A DNA stretch of 64,000 bases, from positions 112,664 through 176,663 of the forward strand of contig JALVFE010000038.1 in NCBI GenBank assembly GCA_027030245.1. Direction: 5' to 3'. Origin of the DNA: Melioribacteraceae bacterium. GTDB lineage: Bacteria > Bacteroidota > Ignavibacteria > Ignavibacteriales > Melioribacteraceae. Below, one piece after another: positions 7,812 to 17,423 of the stretch. Below the pieces are notes generated by a model. The model saw only the letters and a list, made by a program, of their open reading frames with translations, had not been told where the DNA came from and searched no databases. Numbering within the stretch: position 1 is the first letter of the stretch; each line of letters opens with the position of its first letter. The translations under genes and the position numbers were made by a program.

Positions 7812-9896
7812 ATGCTAAAACTAAACGGTAAATGGAAATACATACTTGACCGGGAATCGTCGAAATCTTATCCCGAGATTGAAAAATTAATAAAAGCCGG
7901 AACATTTAACGGTTCAGTTTCCATCCCGAATAATTGGCAAGTTGCCGGGATTAATAATTTTAGCGGTACGGTATGGTTTATAAAAACTTTCCGCTCTAAT
8001 GATGCTTCGTTAGCTTTATCATTATTAAAATTTTACGGAGTAGATTATTTTTGTGAAATCTGGTTAAACAGTAAATATATCGGAAAACACGAAGGATACT
8101 TTCAAGAATTTCTATTTGACGTTTCCGGTTTACTTTTGTATAAAAATATTTTGGTAGTAAAAGTAACTTCACCTAAAGAACCGCCCGAAGCTTGGCCACA
8201 CAAGAAGAAGTTGATAAAAGGAATTTTTGCACATCATGATTGCAGACCTGGAGGGTGGAGCATTGAACATGGTCAGGATTTGAATACAGGCGGGATATGG
8301 AATCGTGTGGAAATCATTCAATCAAATAAAATATTAATAACCGGTACTGAAGTTAAGCCTGTTTTATCACCGGATTTTAAATATGCGGAAATACATGTAA
8401 AAATGATTTTACGGTTTCCGGTAGGTTTTAAATCAAGAAAAGATAAGGTTACCGTAAATATTACTACACCGGAAAATAAAACAATAAATCATTATTTTAA
8501 CTTCAAGTTATCACCCGGCAAATCGATTTATAAGGTAAAGATTAAAATATCGAATCCCAAACTATGGTTTCCTTGGGATATCGGAATTCCCGTACTGTAT
8601 TCCATGGAAGTTTCTTCCGTTAATATTGAACGTGTGAAAATTAATTTCGGGATCAGAAAAGTAGAGCTTGATAGAAACATGAACTTTATAATTAATGGCA
8701 GGAAGTTGTTTCTAAGAGGAACCAACATCATCCCGGCACAATATTTAAGTGAATTATCAAATGCAAAGATTAAAAATCTTATCAGACTTTTGAAGAAAGC
8801 TAATATCAATATTGTTAGGGTACATGCGCATATTAATAGAAGAGAACTATATGATGCATTTGACAAAAACGGAATAATGGTATGGCAGGATTTCAGTTTA
8901 CAATGGACCTACGACGATTCGATTGAATTTGAAAAAAATGCAGTTTCGCAAATTAGTGATATGGTGAAACACCTTTATAACCATGTTTCAATTGTCTTTT
9001 GGTGTTGCCATAATGAGCCGGGTGACCAAGTGAACACATTGGATAAAAAATTATTCGCTCGTGTTAAAAAACTTGATAATACAAGAATTGTCCGGATTGC
9101 TTCCAATTATGAAGAACATGCATACGAAGGCTGGTATTGGGGTAAAGCTGAAAACTATATTGCAACACCGATGGGACCGTTGGTAACGGAATTTGGCGCT
9201 CAGGCATTACCTGCGCTTGATTCGCTGAAAAGGTTTATTCCAAAAGATAAATTATTTCCCCCCGATTTGGATTTATGGGAGTTTCATAATTTCCAGCCAA
9301 ATCAAACATTCAACATAGCTAAAATAAAAACCGGCAATTCAATAGAAACATTTATTGAAAATTCACAAGATTATCAATACAGATTACTAAAAACCGCTAT
9401 TCATTTTTACAGAAGAAAAAAGAATATGGATATTACCGGGATATTCCAATTTATGTTTATCGACGGATGGCCATCTATTGCGTGGTCTGTTATTGATTAT
9501 TATTTTCAAAAAAAGAAAGGATTTTTTGCACTTAAAGATGCATATGAACCCTTATTGCTTTCGGTTTATCTCAGACAAGATACATATTTCCCGGGATCAA
9601 TATTAAATTGTGAAATATGGATAATAAATGATTTGTATAAAATTTATAATAATTTAACATTAAAGATCATGTTAGCAAACAAAATAATAGCGGAAATTAA
9701 TAGCATTAAGGTTAGTGAAAATGAAAACATCTATTTTAGCGTCGATGAGTTGGATATTAAACTTCCACGGAATTTACCGGCGGGGAAATATGATGTGAAA
9801 TTTTTATTAAATGATGCAAGTGGTAAAAAATTGGGATACGATGAATATCCGGTTTTAATAAGAAAAAAACAAATTGGTGAATTAATTGAAGAATAA
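7812..9896 (+). CDS. Cytosolic glycoside hydrolase family 2 protein
   Basis: This 694-residue protein has the GH2 layout: an N-terminal jelly-roll (about 1-170, with FYGVDYFCEIWLNSKYIGKH), an Ig-like domain (about 180-280), and a TIM barrel (about 290-590). The putative acid/base is Glu402 in WCCHNEPGD. The putative nucleophile is Glu460 in VTEFGAQA. A C-terminal beta domain ends the chain. No signal peptide is present, so it acts on imported oligosaccharides. GH2 includes beta-galactosidases, beta-mannosidases and beta-glucuronidases. In this locus a beta-glucosidase or sophorosidase-like role is plausible but unproven. The next gene's start overlaps its last 11 bases, indicating translational coupling. 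Confidence 0.87.
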   Translation: MLKLNGKWKYILDRESSKSYPEIEKLIKAGTFNGSVSIPNNWQVAGINNFSGTVWFIKTFRSNDASLALSLLKFYGVDYFCEIWLNSKYIGKHEGYFQEFLFDVSGLLLYKNILVVKVTSPKEPPEAWPHKKKLIKGIFAHHDCRPGGWSIEHGQDLNTGGIWNRVEIIQSNKILITGTEVKPVLSPDFKYAEIHVKMILRFPVGFKSRKDKVTVNITTPENKTINHYFNFKLSPGKSIYKVKIKISNPKLWFPWDIGIPVLYSMEVSSVNIERVKINFGIRKVELDRNMNFIINGRKLFLRGTNIIPAQYLSELSNAKIKNLIRLLKKANINIVRVHAHINRRELYDAFDKNGIMVWQDFSLQWTYDDSIEFEKNAVSQISDMVKHLYNHVSIVFWCCHNEPGDQVNTLDKKLFARVKKLDNTRIVRIASNYEEHAYEGWYWGKAENYIATPMGPLVTEFGAQALPALDSLKRFIPKDKLFPPDLDLWEFHNFQPNQTFNIAKIKTGNSIETFIENSQDYQYRLLKTAIHFYRRKKNMDITGIFQFMFIDGWPSIAWSVIDYYFQKKKGFFALKDAYEPLLLSVYLRQDTYFPGSILNCEIWIINDLYKIYNNLTLKIMLANKIIAEINSIKVSENENIYFSVDELDIKLPRNLPAGKYDVKFLLNDASGKKLGYDEYPVLIRKKQIGELIEE

Positions 9897-12330
9897 AATA
9901 ATATCGAAATTCATTGCAGTATTTTTAATATTTATTATGAATGTGTCATCGGTTCAGGGACAAGGGTTTACTTTTTTTGATGATAGTTCCGATCCGGATT
10001 ATTATGATCCCAGTTGGGGATTTTTTAATTCGCCCAGTTTTCTTGAATTAAAAAATCAATCCAAATTTCCGGTATCGAATCTTCATGTATATTCAGGATT
10101 AAATAGTCTAAGGTTAAATTGGAATTCTCAAAGCGGCGGTGATTGGGCGATTGCCGTGGCTTCGGTCGGTTGGGTAGCCCATGATGTTAATACTGTTGAT
10201 AGCATTGTGTTTTTTGCGTATTCTGAAAACTTGGTAAGTGCCTCAGATTTACCCAAAATTTTCATCGAAGATATTAATAATGTAAAAACCCCGCCAACTT
10301 TATTATCGGATTATAACGGTGATTTGGAGCCCGGCGTGTGGAAAAAATTTTCCGTTCCGCTCGATATTTTTAAGTCAAATCCGGGTAGCGCCGATCTTTC
10401 GAAAATTAAAACCATCTTTTTTGCCCAGAACGATCCGGACGGAATAAACCACACGATTTTTATCGATGAGGTGAAAATGATTCCCGCCGGCAATGCCGAT
10501 ATTACTCCGCCCGCTGCTCCGGAAAATGTAATAGCAGAAGGATTTGACATGCATATCGATCTTTCTTGGAAAGCCAATAGCGAACCGGATTTGAAAAACT
10601 ATTACATATATAAAGTTGTGAACGGTGAAAACCATTTAATCGCTTCCGTTTCCAAAGAGCAAACTTACTATGTTGATTTCCTTGGTCAGCATAATCTAAA
10701 CGCAACGTATAGAATATCCGCTGTCGATAGCAGTAATAACGAATCGGCTTTGAGCGATAGTGTTTCCGCAGTTACGGATGAAATGAACGATGCGGAACTG
10801 CTTACTATGGTTGAGAAAGCAACGTTCAGATACTTTTGGGATTTCGCACATCCAGTTTCGGGACTAATCCGCGAGGGCTATCTTTCTCATCCGGAAAATA
10901 TTGTCACAACGGGCGGAACGGGATTTGGCATTATGGCAATATTGGTTGGAATTCAACGGGGATTTATCACGCGTGACGAGGGGATTTCAAGAATTCTTAA
11001 AATCTTAAATTTTCTGATTAATAATGCCGATAGATTTCACGGGGTGTTCCCGCATTGGATGGATGGGGAAACAGGTAAGGTGATTCCGTTTTCTTCAAAG
11101 GATGACGGCGGAGATTTGGTTGAAACCGCATTTTTAATGCAAGGATTACTTACCGCAAGAAAATATTTTAACTTAACTACATCTGAAGAAATTCAAATAA
11201 GAAATTTGATTACCCAAATATGGGAAGGCGTTGAGTGGGATTGGTATAGAAGGAATCCTAATAGCAACTATCTTTATTGGCATTGGTCCCCAAATTACGG
11301 GTGGGATTTAAATGTTCGCATTGTTGGGTGGAATGAAACAATGATTACTTATCTTTTGGCAATTGCATCCCCAACTCATCCGGTGCCGCCGTCTTTGTAT
11401 AAAAGCGGTTGGGCGGGCAGTTCAAATTATGTTAACGGAAAAACATTTTACAATTATAAATTAGACGTAGGTTGGGATTACGGCGGACCGCTGTTTTTCG
11501 CGCATTATTCATTTTTGGGTTTCGATCCCCGAAATAAAAAAGATGATTTCACAAATTATTTTGTAAATAACCGTAACCACACTTTAATTAACAGGGCATA
11601 TTGCATTGACAATCCTAAAGGTTTTGCGGGATATAACGATTCTACTTGGGGACTTAGTGCAAGCTTCGATCCTTCGGGGTATTCGGTTCACGAACCCGTA
11701 AACAATGATAACGGAACCGTAACACCAACGGCAGCAATTTCTTCCATTGTTTATACTCCGGATGAGTCGATGGCGGTATTAAGAAATCTTTACAGACATT
11801 ATGGTAATAAGCTTTGGGGCATATTCGGATTTAAAGATGCGTTTAATCCTACGGAAAATTGGTATTCGGAAAATTATTTGGCTATTGATGAAGGTCCGAT
11901 TATTTTAATGATTGAAAATTATCGAAGTCAACTTCTGTGGAATTATTTTATGCAGAATCAGGAAATCACGGATATGCTTGATAGTATTGGGTTTGTTGAC
12001 GATCCGACATCGATTGAAGAGGAAATAATTCCTAGTACTTACAAAATTAGTTTATCGAATTATCCGAATCCTTTTAATCCCGCAACAACAATTAAATATT
12101 CCGTACCAACTTCCTCCCCTTTGGTAAAGGGGAGGATCGAGGAGGGGTTCGTGACTCTTAAAGTTTACGATATACTGGGCAGAGAAGTTGCAACTCTTAT
12201 GAATAAAAAACAAAAACCGGGAAATTACGAAATATCTTTCTTCGCAGAAAATCTAAGCAGTGGTGTGTATTTGTTAAAATTGACAGTTGAAAATAAATCT
12301 GTAACAAGAAAAATGATTTTGCTAAGGTAA
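9886..12330 (+). CDS. Secreted GH144-like (PF10091) glucanase with FN3 and type IX sorting domain
   Basis: This 814-residue protein starts at a TTG that overlaps the GH2 stop; the choice is supported by GGTGA just upstream and by the signal peptide it gives (ending SSVQG). A CBM-like beta domain covers about 25-200 and an FN3 domain about 205-300. The 'glycoamylase' catalytic region covers about 305-715, with KATFRYFWDFAHP, GTVTPTAAISSIVYTPDES and NYLAIDEGPIILMIENY. PF10091 proteins characterised in GH144 are endo-beta-1,2-glucanases. A sorting domain (NYPNPFNPATTIKYS) ends the chain and predicts surface display. A 49-bp palindromic element interrupts the sorting domain in frame. It probably makes the first cut on polymer outside the cell. 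Confidence 0.87.
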   Translation: MKNKIISKFIAVFLIFIMNVSSVQGQGFTFFDDSSDPDYYDPSWGFFNSPSFLELKNQSKFPVSNLHVYSGLNSLRLNWNSQSGGDWAIAVASVGWVAHDVNTVDSIVFFAYSENLVSASDLPKIFIEDINNVKTPPTLLSDYNGDLEPGVWKKFSVPLDIFKSNPGSADLSKIKTIFFAQNDPDGINHTIFIDEVKMIPAGNADITPPAAPENVIAEGFDMHIDLSWKANSEPDLKNYYIYKVVNGENHLIASVSKEQTYYVDFLGQHNLNATYRISAVDSSNNESALSDSVSAVTDEMNDAELLTMVEKATFRYFWDFAHPVSGLIREGYLSHPENIVTTGGTGFGIMAILVGIQRGFITRDEGISRILKILNFLINNADRFHGVFPHWMDGETGKVIPFSSKDDGGDLVETAFLMQGLLTARKYFNLTTSEEIQIRNLITQIWEGVEWDWYRRNPNSNYLYWHWSPNYGWDLNVRIVGWNETMITYLLAIASPTHPVPPSLYKSGWAGSSNYVNGKTFYNYKLDVGWDYGGPLFFAHYSFLGFDPRNKKDDFTNYFVNNRNHTLINRAYCIDNPKGFAGYNDSTWGLSASFDPSGYSVHEPVNNDNGTVTPTAAISSIVYTPDESMAVLRNLYRHYGNKLWGIFGFKDAFNPTENWYSENYLAIDEGPIILMIENYRSQLLWNYFMQNQEITDMLDSIGFVDDPTSIEEEIIPSTYKISLSNYPNPFNPATTIKYSVPTSSPLVKGRIEEGFVTLKVYDILGREVATLMNKKQKPGNYEISFFAENLSSGVYLLKLTVENKSVTRKMILLR
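12106..12154 (+). repeat. Short palindromic element inserted in frame in a sorting domain
   Basis: The 49-bp segment contains a 10-bp inverted repeat (12113-12122 with 12126-12135) and then a GAGGAGGGG arm. It is 45/49 identical to the reverse complement of 63801-63849. It encodes about a dozen extra residues (around PLVKGRIEEGFV) that are absent from the other sorting domains in this window. Confidence 0.85.
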
Positions 12331-12336
12331 CATAAA

Positions 12337-13623
12337 GTGAAAAAATTACTTTTACTTTTTGTCGTTTTTCAGACGTTGATATTATTGACCGCATCGTGTG
12401 TAACAAACAAAGAAGCTGATGTAATAAGATTTTGGGGAATGGGAGTTGAAGGCGAAGCCGTCGGTAAACTTGTTGCGGAGTTCGAAAAAGAAAATCCCGG
12501 TGTAAAAGTTAAAGTTCAGATGATACCTTGGACTGCAGCTCAAGAGAAACTGATATCTGCTTATGCTTCGGGCAACTTGCCGGATGTATTTCAATTAGGG
12601 AATACTTGGATACCCCAATTTAAAGAACTTGATGCACTTGAAAAGTTGAATGGTTATGTTCTTGATTCAAAAACCATTTCGCAAGATTCATACTTCCCCG
12701 GAATTTGGGAAACTAATGTAATTCAAGACGGCATTTACGGAATTCCATGGTATATCGATACTCGTGTTTTGTTTTACCGGGTCGACGATTTACAAAAAGC
12801 CGGTTATAGCTCTGCTCCGGCAAGTTGGAAGGAGTTGTATGAAGTTGCAAGGAAAATTAAATCAATTAAAAGCGATAAAAACAAATATCCGATTTTCTTA
12901 CCGACTAACGATTGGTCGGTCTTCGTTATTTTCGGAATGCAAGCCGGTGCCGATTTACTTACAAACGATTACACATACGGTCATTTTAATTCACCGGAAT
13001 TTAAAAGAGCAGTGAATTATTTACTTAAATTCTATAAGAATGGTTTAACCCCGAAAGGATTTACGGCTTTCAATAATATTTATCAAGCAATGGCGGAAGG
13101 TTATATTTCAATGTTTATATCGGGACCGTGGAACATAAAAGAAATGAAAAAATGGATGAAAGGAAACCTTAAGGATAAATGGATGACAAGTCCTTTGCCT
13201 GCAGCCGACACAAACGGTATCGGTGTTTCGCTTGCAGGTGGTTCAAGCATAGTAATGAATAGTCAATCCGGGAATAAACATACTGCATGGAAATTAATAG
13301 AATTTCTTTCCCGCCCCACAATCCAATTGAAATTTTTCCGGATGGTGGACGATTTACCGGCAAGACGCGAAGCGTGGGAATCGCCGGAAATAAAACGCGA
13401 TAAATTTATCAAAGCGTTTTTTAAACAGTTGAATCATGTTAAGCCTGTACCCAAAGTACCGGAATGGGAACGGATAGCTTTCTCTAAAATTCAAAAATAT
13501 ATGGAATATATTGTTTATGAAAAAATGAGTGTTGAAACAGCTCTGAAAAAATTGGACGAAGAAGTTAATTCCGTTCTCGAAAAACGCAGATGGCTAATAA
13601 AGCATGGTAGAATTAATGAATAA
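12337..13623 (+). CDS. Sugar ABC transporter substrate-binding lipoprotein
   Basis: This 428-residue family 1 extracellular solute-binding protein starts at GTG, 6 bases after the previous stop. The N-terminal 20 residues are a lipoprotein signal with lipobox LTASC. The mature part shows the classic sugar-binder pattern: KLVAEFEKENPGVKVKVQMI, LISAYASGNLPDVFQLG, the hinge region IYGIPWYIDTRVLFYRVDDL, and GGSSIVMNSQSGNKHTAWKL. It should capture oligosaccharides in the periplasm and hand them to the two permeases just downstream. The ligand is not evident from sequence; glucan oligosaccharides are inferred from the enclosing locus. Confidence 0.93.
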   Translation: MKKLLLLFVVFQTLILLTASCVTNKEADVIRFWGMGVEGEAVGKLVAEFEKENPGVKVKVQMIPWTAAQEKLISAYASGNLPDVFQLGNTWIPQFKELDALEKLNGYVLDSKTISQDSYFPGIWETNVIQDGIYGIPWYIDTRVLFYRVDDLQKAGYSSAPASWKELYEVARKIKSIKSDKNKYPIFLPTNDWSVFVIFGMQAGADLLTNDYTYGHFNSPEFKRAVNYLLKFYKNGLTPKGFTAFNNIYQAMAEGYISMFISGPWNIKEMKKWMKGNLKDKWMTSPLPAADTNGIGVSLAGGSSIVMNSQSGNKHTAWKLIEFLSRPTIQLKFFRMVDDLPARREAWESPEIKRDKFIKAFFKQLNHVKPVPKVPEWERIAFSKIQKYMEYIVYEKMSVETALKKLDEEVNSVLEKRRWLIKHGRINE

Positions 13624-14500
13624 TAAAAATCTAAAATATTCGGCAATGCTGTTTTTGTCCCCCGCGCTATTGGCAATATTTGCTTTTTTCTTTTTACCCG
13701 TGCTTGCCGCTTTCGTAATGAGCTTTACCGATTTCGATATATATTCATTAAATCATTTGTGGCGTGTAAGATTCATAGGTTTTGAAAATTATAAAAAATT
13801 ACTTGACGATCCGGTGTTTTGGAAATCGCTTTTTAATACTTTTTATTATGTAATTATTGCCGGGCCCCTTTCCGTTATTGTTTCGCTTTGCGCTGCGCTT
13901 ATGTTAAATTCAAAATTGATTAAATTTAAAGCGATCTTCAGATTAACATACTTTATGCCTGTAGTTACAACCCTTGTTGCCGTTGCAATAGTATGGAGGT
14001 TTATCTATCATCCGAGATTCGGTTTGTTCAATTATTTACTTGGATTTTTGGGGATCGATCCGGTGGATTGGTTGGGAGATCCGGATTATGCAATGCCCGC
14101 AATTATTATAATGACCGTGTGGAAAAACTTCGGATACAATATGATAATATTTATTGCCGGCTTGCAAAACATTCCAGAATACTTGTACGAAGCGGCAATT
14201 TTGGACGGAGCAAATAAATTTCAGTTGTTCAGAAATATTACCTTACCAATGCTTGCTCCTACAATGCTTTTCGTCGGAATTGTAACGATGATAGGATTCT
14301 TCCAAATATTTACCGAACCATACGTCATGACGCAAGGCGGACCGCTCGATTCTACATTGAGTATTGTTTTGTATATGTATCGCGAAGGGTTCAGATGGTG
14401 GAATATGGGATATTCCGCTTCCATAGCGTTTGTTTTATTCATTATAATTTTCTTGGGCACAATAATTCAATTTAAATTTCAAAAAAGAATTTTCGGATGA
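13604..14500 (+). CDS. Sugar ABC transporter permease, MalF/UgpA type
   Basis: This 298-residue integral membrane protein has about six transmembrane segments and the binding-protein-dependent permease motif around residues 195-215 (EAAILDGANKFQLFRNITLP). That motif carries the EAA loop that docks on the ATPase. Its start overlaps the end of the binding-protein gene; a second in-frame ATG at 13616 is an equally good start. The next permease begins in an ATGA overlap at 14497. It forms the membrane channel together with the next protein. Confidence 0.93.
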   Translation: MVELMNNKNLKYSAMLFLSPALLAIFAFFFLPVLAAFVMSFTDFDIYSLNHLWRVRFIGFENYKKLLDDPVFWKSLFNTFYYVIIAGPLSVIVSLCAALMLNSKLIKFKAIFRLTYFMPVVTTLVAVAIVWRFIYHPRFGLFNYLLGFLGIDPVDWLGDPDYAMPAIIIMTVWKNFGYNMIIFIAGLQNIPEYLYEAAILDGANKFQLFRNITLPMLAPTMLFVGIVTMIGFFQIFTEPYVMTQGGPLDSTLSIVLYMYREGFRWWNMGYSASIAFVLFIIIFLGTIIQFKFQKRIFG

Positions 14501-15309
14501 TGAAAAAAATTATACTTTATTTGATATTAATCGTAACAGGCTTGATGACGATTGCTCCGTTTTTGTGGATGATTTCCGCTTCTTTTATGTACGACGGGCA
14601 TGCCAGCGTTTATCCACCAAGGTTTTTGCCGGATATTTTTACAACAATTCAGTACGAAAGACTTTTTTCGAGAATCGATTTAACGAAAAATTTTTTTAAC
14701 AGTCTTTTCTTGTCCGTTACGGTAACGGTAATTTCATTGTTTCTGAATTCAATGGCAGGCTATGCGTTTGCAAAATACCGGTTTGGAGGCAAGGAAAAGT
14801 TATTTAAATTTTTATTAAGTTCGATGATAATCCCTGCTCAAGTTACGATGCTTCCCTTGTTCTTAATGCTTAAAAATTTGGGGTTAATAAATACTTATTT
14901 TGCAATTATAATTCCGGGCTTGGCAAATATTTTCGGTATATTCCTTATCAAGCAATACGTAATGTCTATCCCCGATAGCTTGATTGAAGCGGCACGGATA
15001 GAAGGTGCTTCGGAGTTTCAAATTTACTCTAAAATTATATTGCCGTTAGCAACTCCAATCTTAATTACTCTTGCAATTTTCACTTTTCTTGGAACGTGGA
15101 ATGATTTCCTTTGGCCTTTAATTTCTTTGTCGGATAATTCGATGTATACTTTGCCGGTTGCATTGGCAAATCTTATGGGTGAGCATACCAAAGACCCGGA
15201 ATTGATGATGGCCGGCTCGGTAATCACAATCATTCCCGTTATGGTTGTATTCGTTGCATTGCAAAAATATTACATCAAGGGAATTATGTTGGGAAGTGTA
15301 AAAGGATGA
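14497..15309 (+). CDS. Sugar ABC transporter permease, MalG/UgpE type
   Basis: This 270-residue inner-membrane protein has about six transmembrane helices. The EAA loop is seen as EAARIEGASEFQIYSKIILP (about residues 163-182). LPLFLMLKNLGLINTYFAI and the C-terminal ALQKYYIKGIMLGSVKG are typical of the CUT1 family. It starts inside the stop of the preceding permease (ATGA), so the pair is translationally coupled. The matching ATPase is not adjacent but lies 10.5 kb downstream at 25786, at the end of the same gene run. Confidence 0.93.
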   Translation: MMKKIILYLILIVTGLMTIAPFLWMISASFMYDGHASVYPPRFLPDIFTTIQYERLFSRIDLTKNFFNSLFLSVTVTVISLFLNSMAGYAFAKYRFGGKEKLFKFLLSSMIIPAQVTMLPLFLMLKNLGLINTYFAIIIPGLANIFGIFLIKQYVMSIPDSLIEAARIEGASEFQIYSKIILPLATPILITLAIFTFLGTWNDFLWPLISLSDNSMYTLPVALANLMGEHTKDPELMMAGSVITIIPVMVVFVALQKYYIKGIMLGSVKG

Positions 15310-15363
15310 GCATAGAAATACCTTGCTTAATTGAAGGGGTTTCAGTATTTTTATGAAAAATAA

Positions 15364-15377
15364 TGAAAACGTTTACA
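15364..15377. promoter_or_regulatory. LacI-family operator, site 3
   Basis: TGAAAACGTTTACA matches the operator before lacI at 12 of 14 positions, and a second TTTACAT half-site follows 9 bp on (15381-15387). It lies in the only sizeable gap of the locus (15310-15452), 75 bp before the second CBM9 gene. It probably marks a second promoter of the regulon. Confidence 0.55.
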
Positions 15378-15452
15378 TTTTTTACATGAAATTGCGCCGG
15401 TAAAAGGATGATAATAAAATTTTTGAACAAACTTTACGGGAGGTCCACAACG

Positions 15453-17369
15453 ATGATTAATAACAAACTAATAATCCTGATATTGTTTTTTGTCGGAACC
15501 ACTGCAATCTTTGCTCAATATGCTAAAAGGGAAGATGCCATTTGGGCAAAAGTCACAAACGAAACAATTACGTTAGACGGTTTATTGAACGAATCTTCTT
15601 GGGCAAAAGCCGAATCTCTTCACGTGGTGTATGGAGAAAGTGCGGGTTTACCTTCAAGCGGTTGGTCGCAAGACCCATCCGGAGGCCCCGGTGCTGTTAC
15701 GGATCCTACCGATGCTATAGTTAAATTTTTGGTCACTCCCGATAATTACCTTTATGTGGGATTTCAAGTTTCCGATTCAAGCGTGGGCGGAAAAAACGAT
15801 TGGGCAAATTGGGACGGAATTCTCATGTCTATTAAAGCAAGAAATACGGAAGGATATTTGGTCAATTACGAACCGACTACTCCGTTCGAATACTTTTATT
15901 CGTTTTGGTATGATAACGATTCTTTCGGACCCGGCGATCCCCCGGTTTTCAGAGGTGTCTACGGTTCCAACGATGTTTTCCCGGGCGACAGCATAGCTTT
16001 CAATGCTAAAATGTTTGTTAACGGAGTTACCAACGATAGTCTCCCCGATAACGGTTACTCGGTAGAGATGATGATAAATCTGGATTCCGTTGGAGTAAAT
16101 GTGAATAACCCCGATGGTGATATAATCGAATTGAACTTTTCTATTTGGGATAAAGATGTTTTCCAAGGCAGACCACTCGATTCTTATACTACAAGAACGT
16201 GGTGGCAAAGTCCATGGAACTCAAACGCTTTTAACGTTGGAAGAGTTTACGTGAATCCTAATGTTACCGTTGATAATACAACCGTTCCCGAAATTGAACC
16301 GGAAGTAATAATTCCGAATGCCGTTAATGAACCGGAGCCGGTTATAGACGGCGTTTTGGATGAAGCGGTTTGGACGGGTGCGTATACTTTCCAAATGGCT
16401 TGGGATTTGTCTGCCGTTCGTGACAGTTATCCCGGCGTGGGAAAATACAGAAGCGGCAGATTTCAACCCGAAAGGGATTTGGACGGAGACGGTAACGTAG
16501 ATCCCAGAGCTACAGTGCTCGATCCGGTAACCGCAACTATCAGAGCTTTTTTCAAAGATAATTTCCTTTATTTATCCGCAGACGTAAATGATAAACTTGT
16601 ACAGGCGTCAACCGATTACGATTTCTTTGACGGCGTGATGTTCAGAATAGGAGACAGAGGTCAACTCAACGGAGATAATTATACATTGTTTCAGCATTTA
16701 ACGGTAATTGTTAATGATAATCCGGATACTCCTTTCGTAGCTTTGGATTATTTACCTAAAATGCTTGATTCGAGCAATACGGAAGTTGCTCTTCATCTGA
16801 AAGGAGCAACAACCGTTAATAATTCGGCGGATGTTGACGAAGGATACACGATTGAAATGAAAGTTGATTTATCCTATCTCGGTTATCCTGCCGATTTGGG
16901 CGATAAGTTGTTATTCTGGGCTGTCCTTTTATTCGACGGCGATTCGTTCGATGATCCATTGCAAAATTACGGAACAAGAACCTGGTGGTTCGGTGAAAAT
17001 TACAATTGGGCTACTGCTTGGTCGGTTATGGATCCGAATACAATTTTGGTTGGGGTCGATGATGTGAATCCTGTTAGTCTTCCTGATAAATTGGAATTAT
17101 ATGGCAATTATCCGAACCCGTTTAATCCTTCAACAAAAATTAAATTTGTTACTCCCGTAACGGGTAACGTAAACATGACAATCTATAATGTGTTGGGGCA
17201 AAAAATTAAAACAATATCTTTTGGAAACTTGAATGCCGGTTTACACGAACAACTGGTTAACGTAAGCGGATTAACATCCGGAATTTACTTTTATAGTATA
17301 AACCTTAATTCACATCTTGCGGATAAATCGTATGGCAGTAAAATAGGTAAAATGATTTTATTAAAATAA
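15453..17369 (+). CDS. Secreted protein with two CBM9-like modules and a type IX sorting domain
   Basis: The start at 15453 is preferred over an upstream in-frame ATG at 15408 because GGGAGG sits 9 bases before it and it yields a clean signal peptide (MINNKLIILILFFVGTTAIF). The mature protein (638 residues in all) has two CBM9-like modules. The first begins near ETITLDGLLNESSWAKAESL and the second near PEPVIDGVLDEAVW. The protein ends with a sorting domain beginning LYGNYPNPFNPSTKIKFVTP. It is a distant relative of the triple-module protein at 2926. No catalytic residues are evident. It is likely a surface glycan-binding protein serving the TonB receptor just downstream. Confidence 0.87.
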   Translation: MINNKLIILILFFVGTTAIFAQYAKREDAIWAKVTNETITLDGLLNESSWAKAESLHVVYGESAGLPSSGWSQDPSGGPGAVTDPTDAIVKFLVTPDNYLYVGFQVSDSSVGGKNDWANWDGILMSIKARNTEGYLVNYEPTTPFEYFYSFWYDNDSFGPGDPPVFRGVYGSNDVFPGDSIAFNAKMFVNGVTNDSLPDNGYSVEMMINLDSVGVNVNNPDGDIIELNFSIWDKDVFQGRPLDSYTTRTWWQSPWNSNAFNVGRVYVNPNVTVDNTTVPEIEPEVIIPNAVNEPEPVIDGVLDEAVWTGAYTFQMAWDLSAVRDSYPGVGKYRSGRFQPERDLDGDGNVDPRATVLDPVTATIRAFFKDNFLYLSADVNDKLVQASTDYDFFDGVMFRIGDRGQLNGDNYTLFQHLTVIVNDNPDTPFVALDYLPKMLDSSNTEVALHLKGATTVNNSADVDEGYTIEMKVDLSYLGYPADLGDKLLFWAVLLFDGDSFDDPLQNYGTRTWWFGENYNWATAWSVMDPNTILVGVDDVNPVSLPDKLELYGNYPNPFNPSTKIKFVTPVTGNVNMTIYNVLGQKIKTISFGNLNAGLHEQLVNVSGLTSGIYFYSINLNSHLADKSYGSKIGKMILLK

Positions 17370-17423
17370 TATTTAACACATTGCTCTTATGAGAAAACGA
17401 ACCCAGAAAACACGGGATAAATA

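Noticed and set aside
9886..12330. Naming the PF10091 proteins glucoamylases acting on starch
   Set aside because: The domain label is historical; characterised GH144 members act on beta-1,2-glucan, and no alpha-glucan enzyme is in the locus.
15310..15358. Possible terminator after the second permease
   Set aside because: Only a 6-bp AAATAC/GTATTT stem with a long loop; too weak to call.
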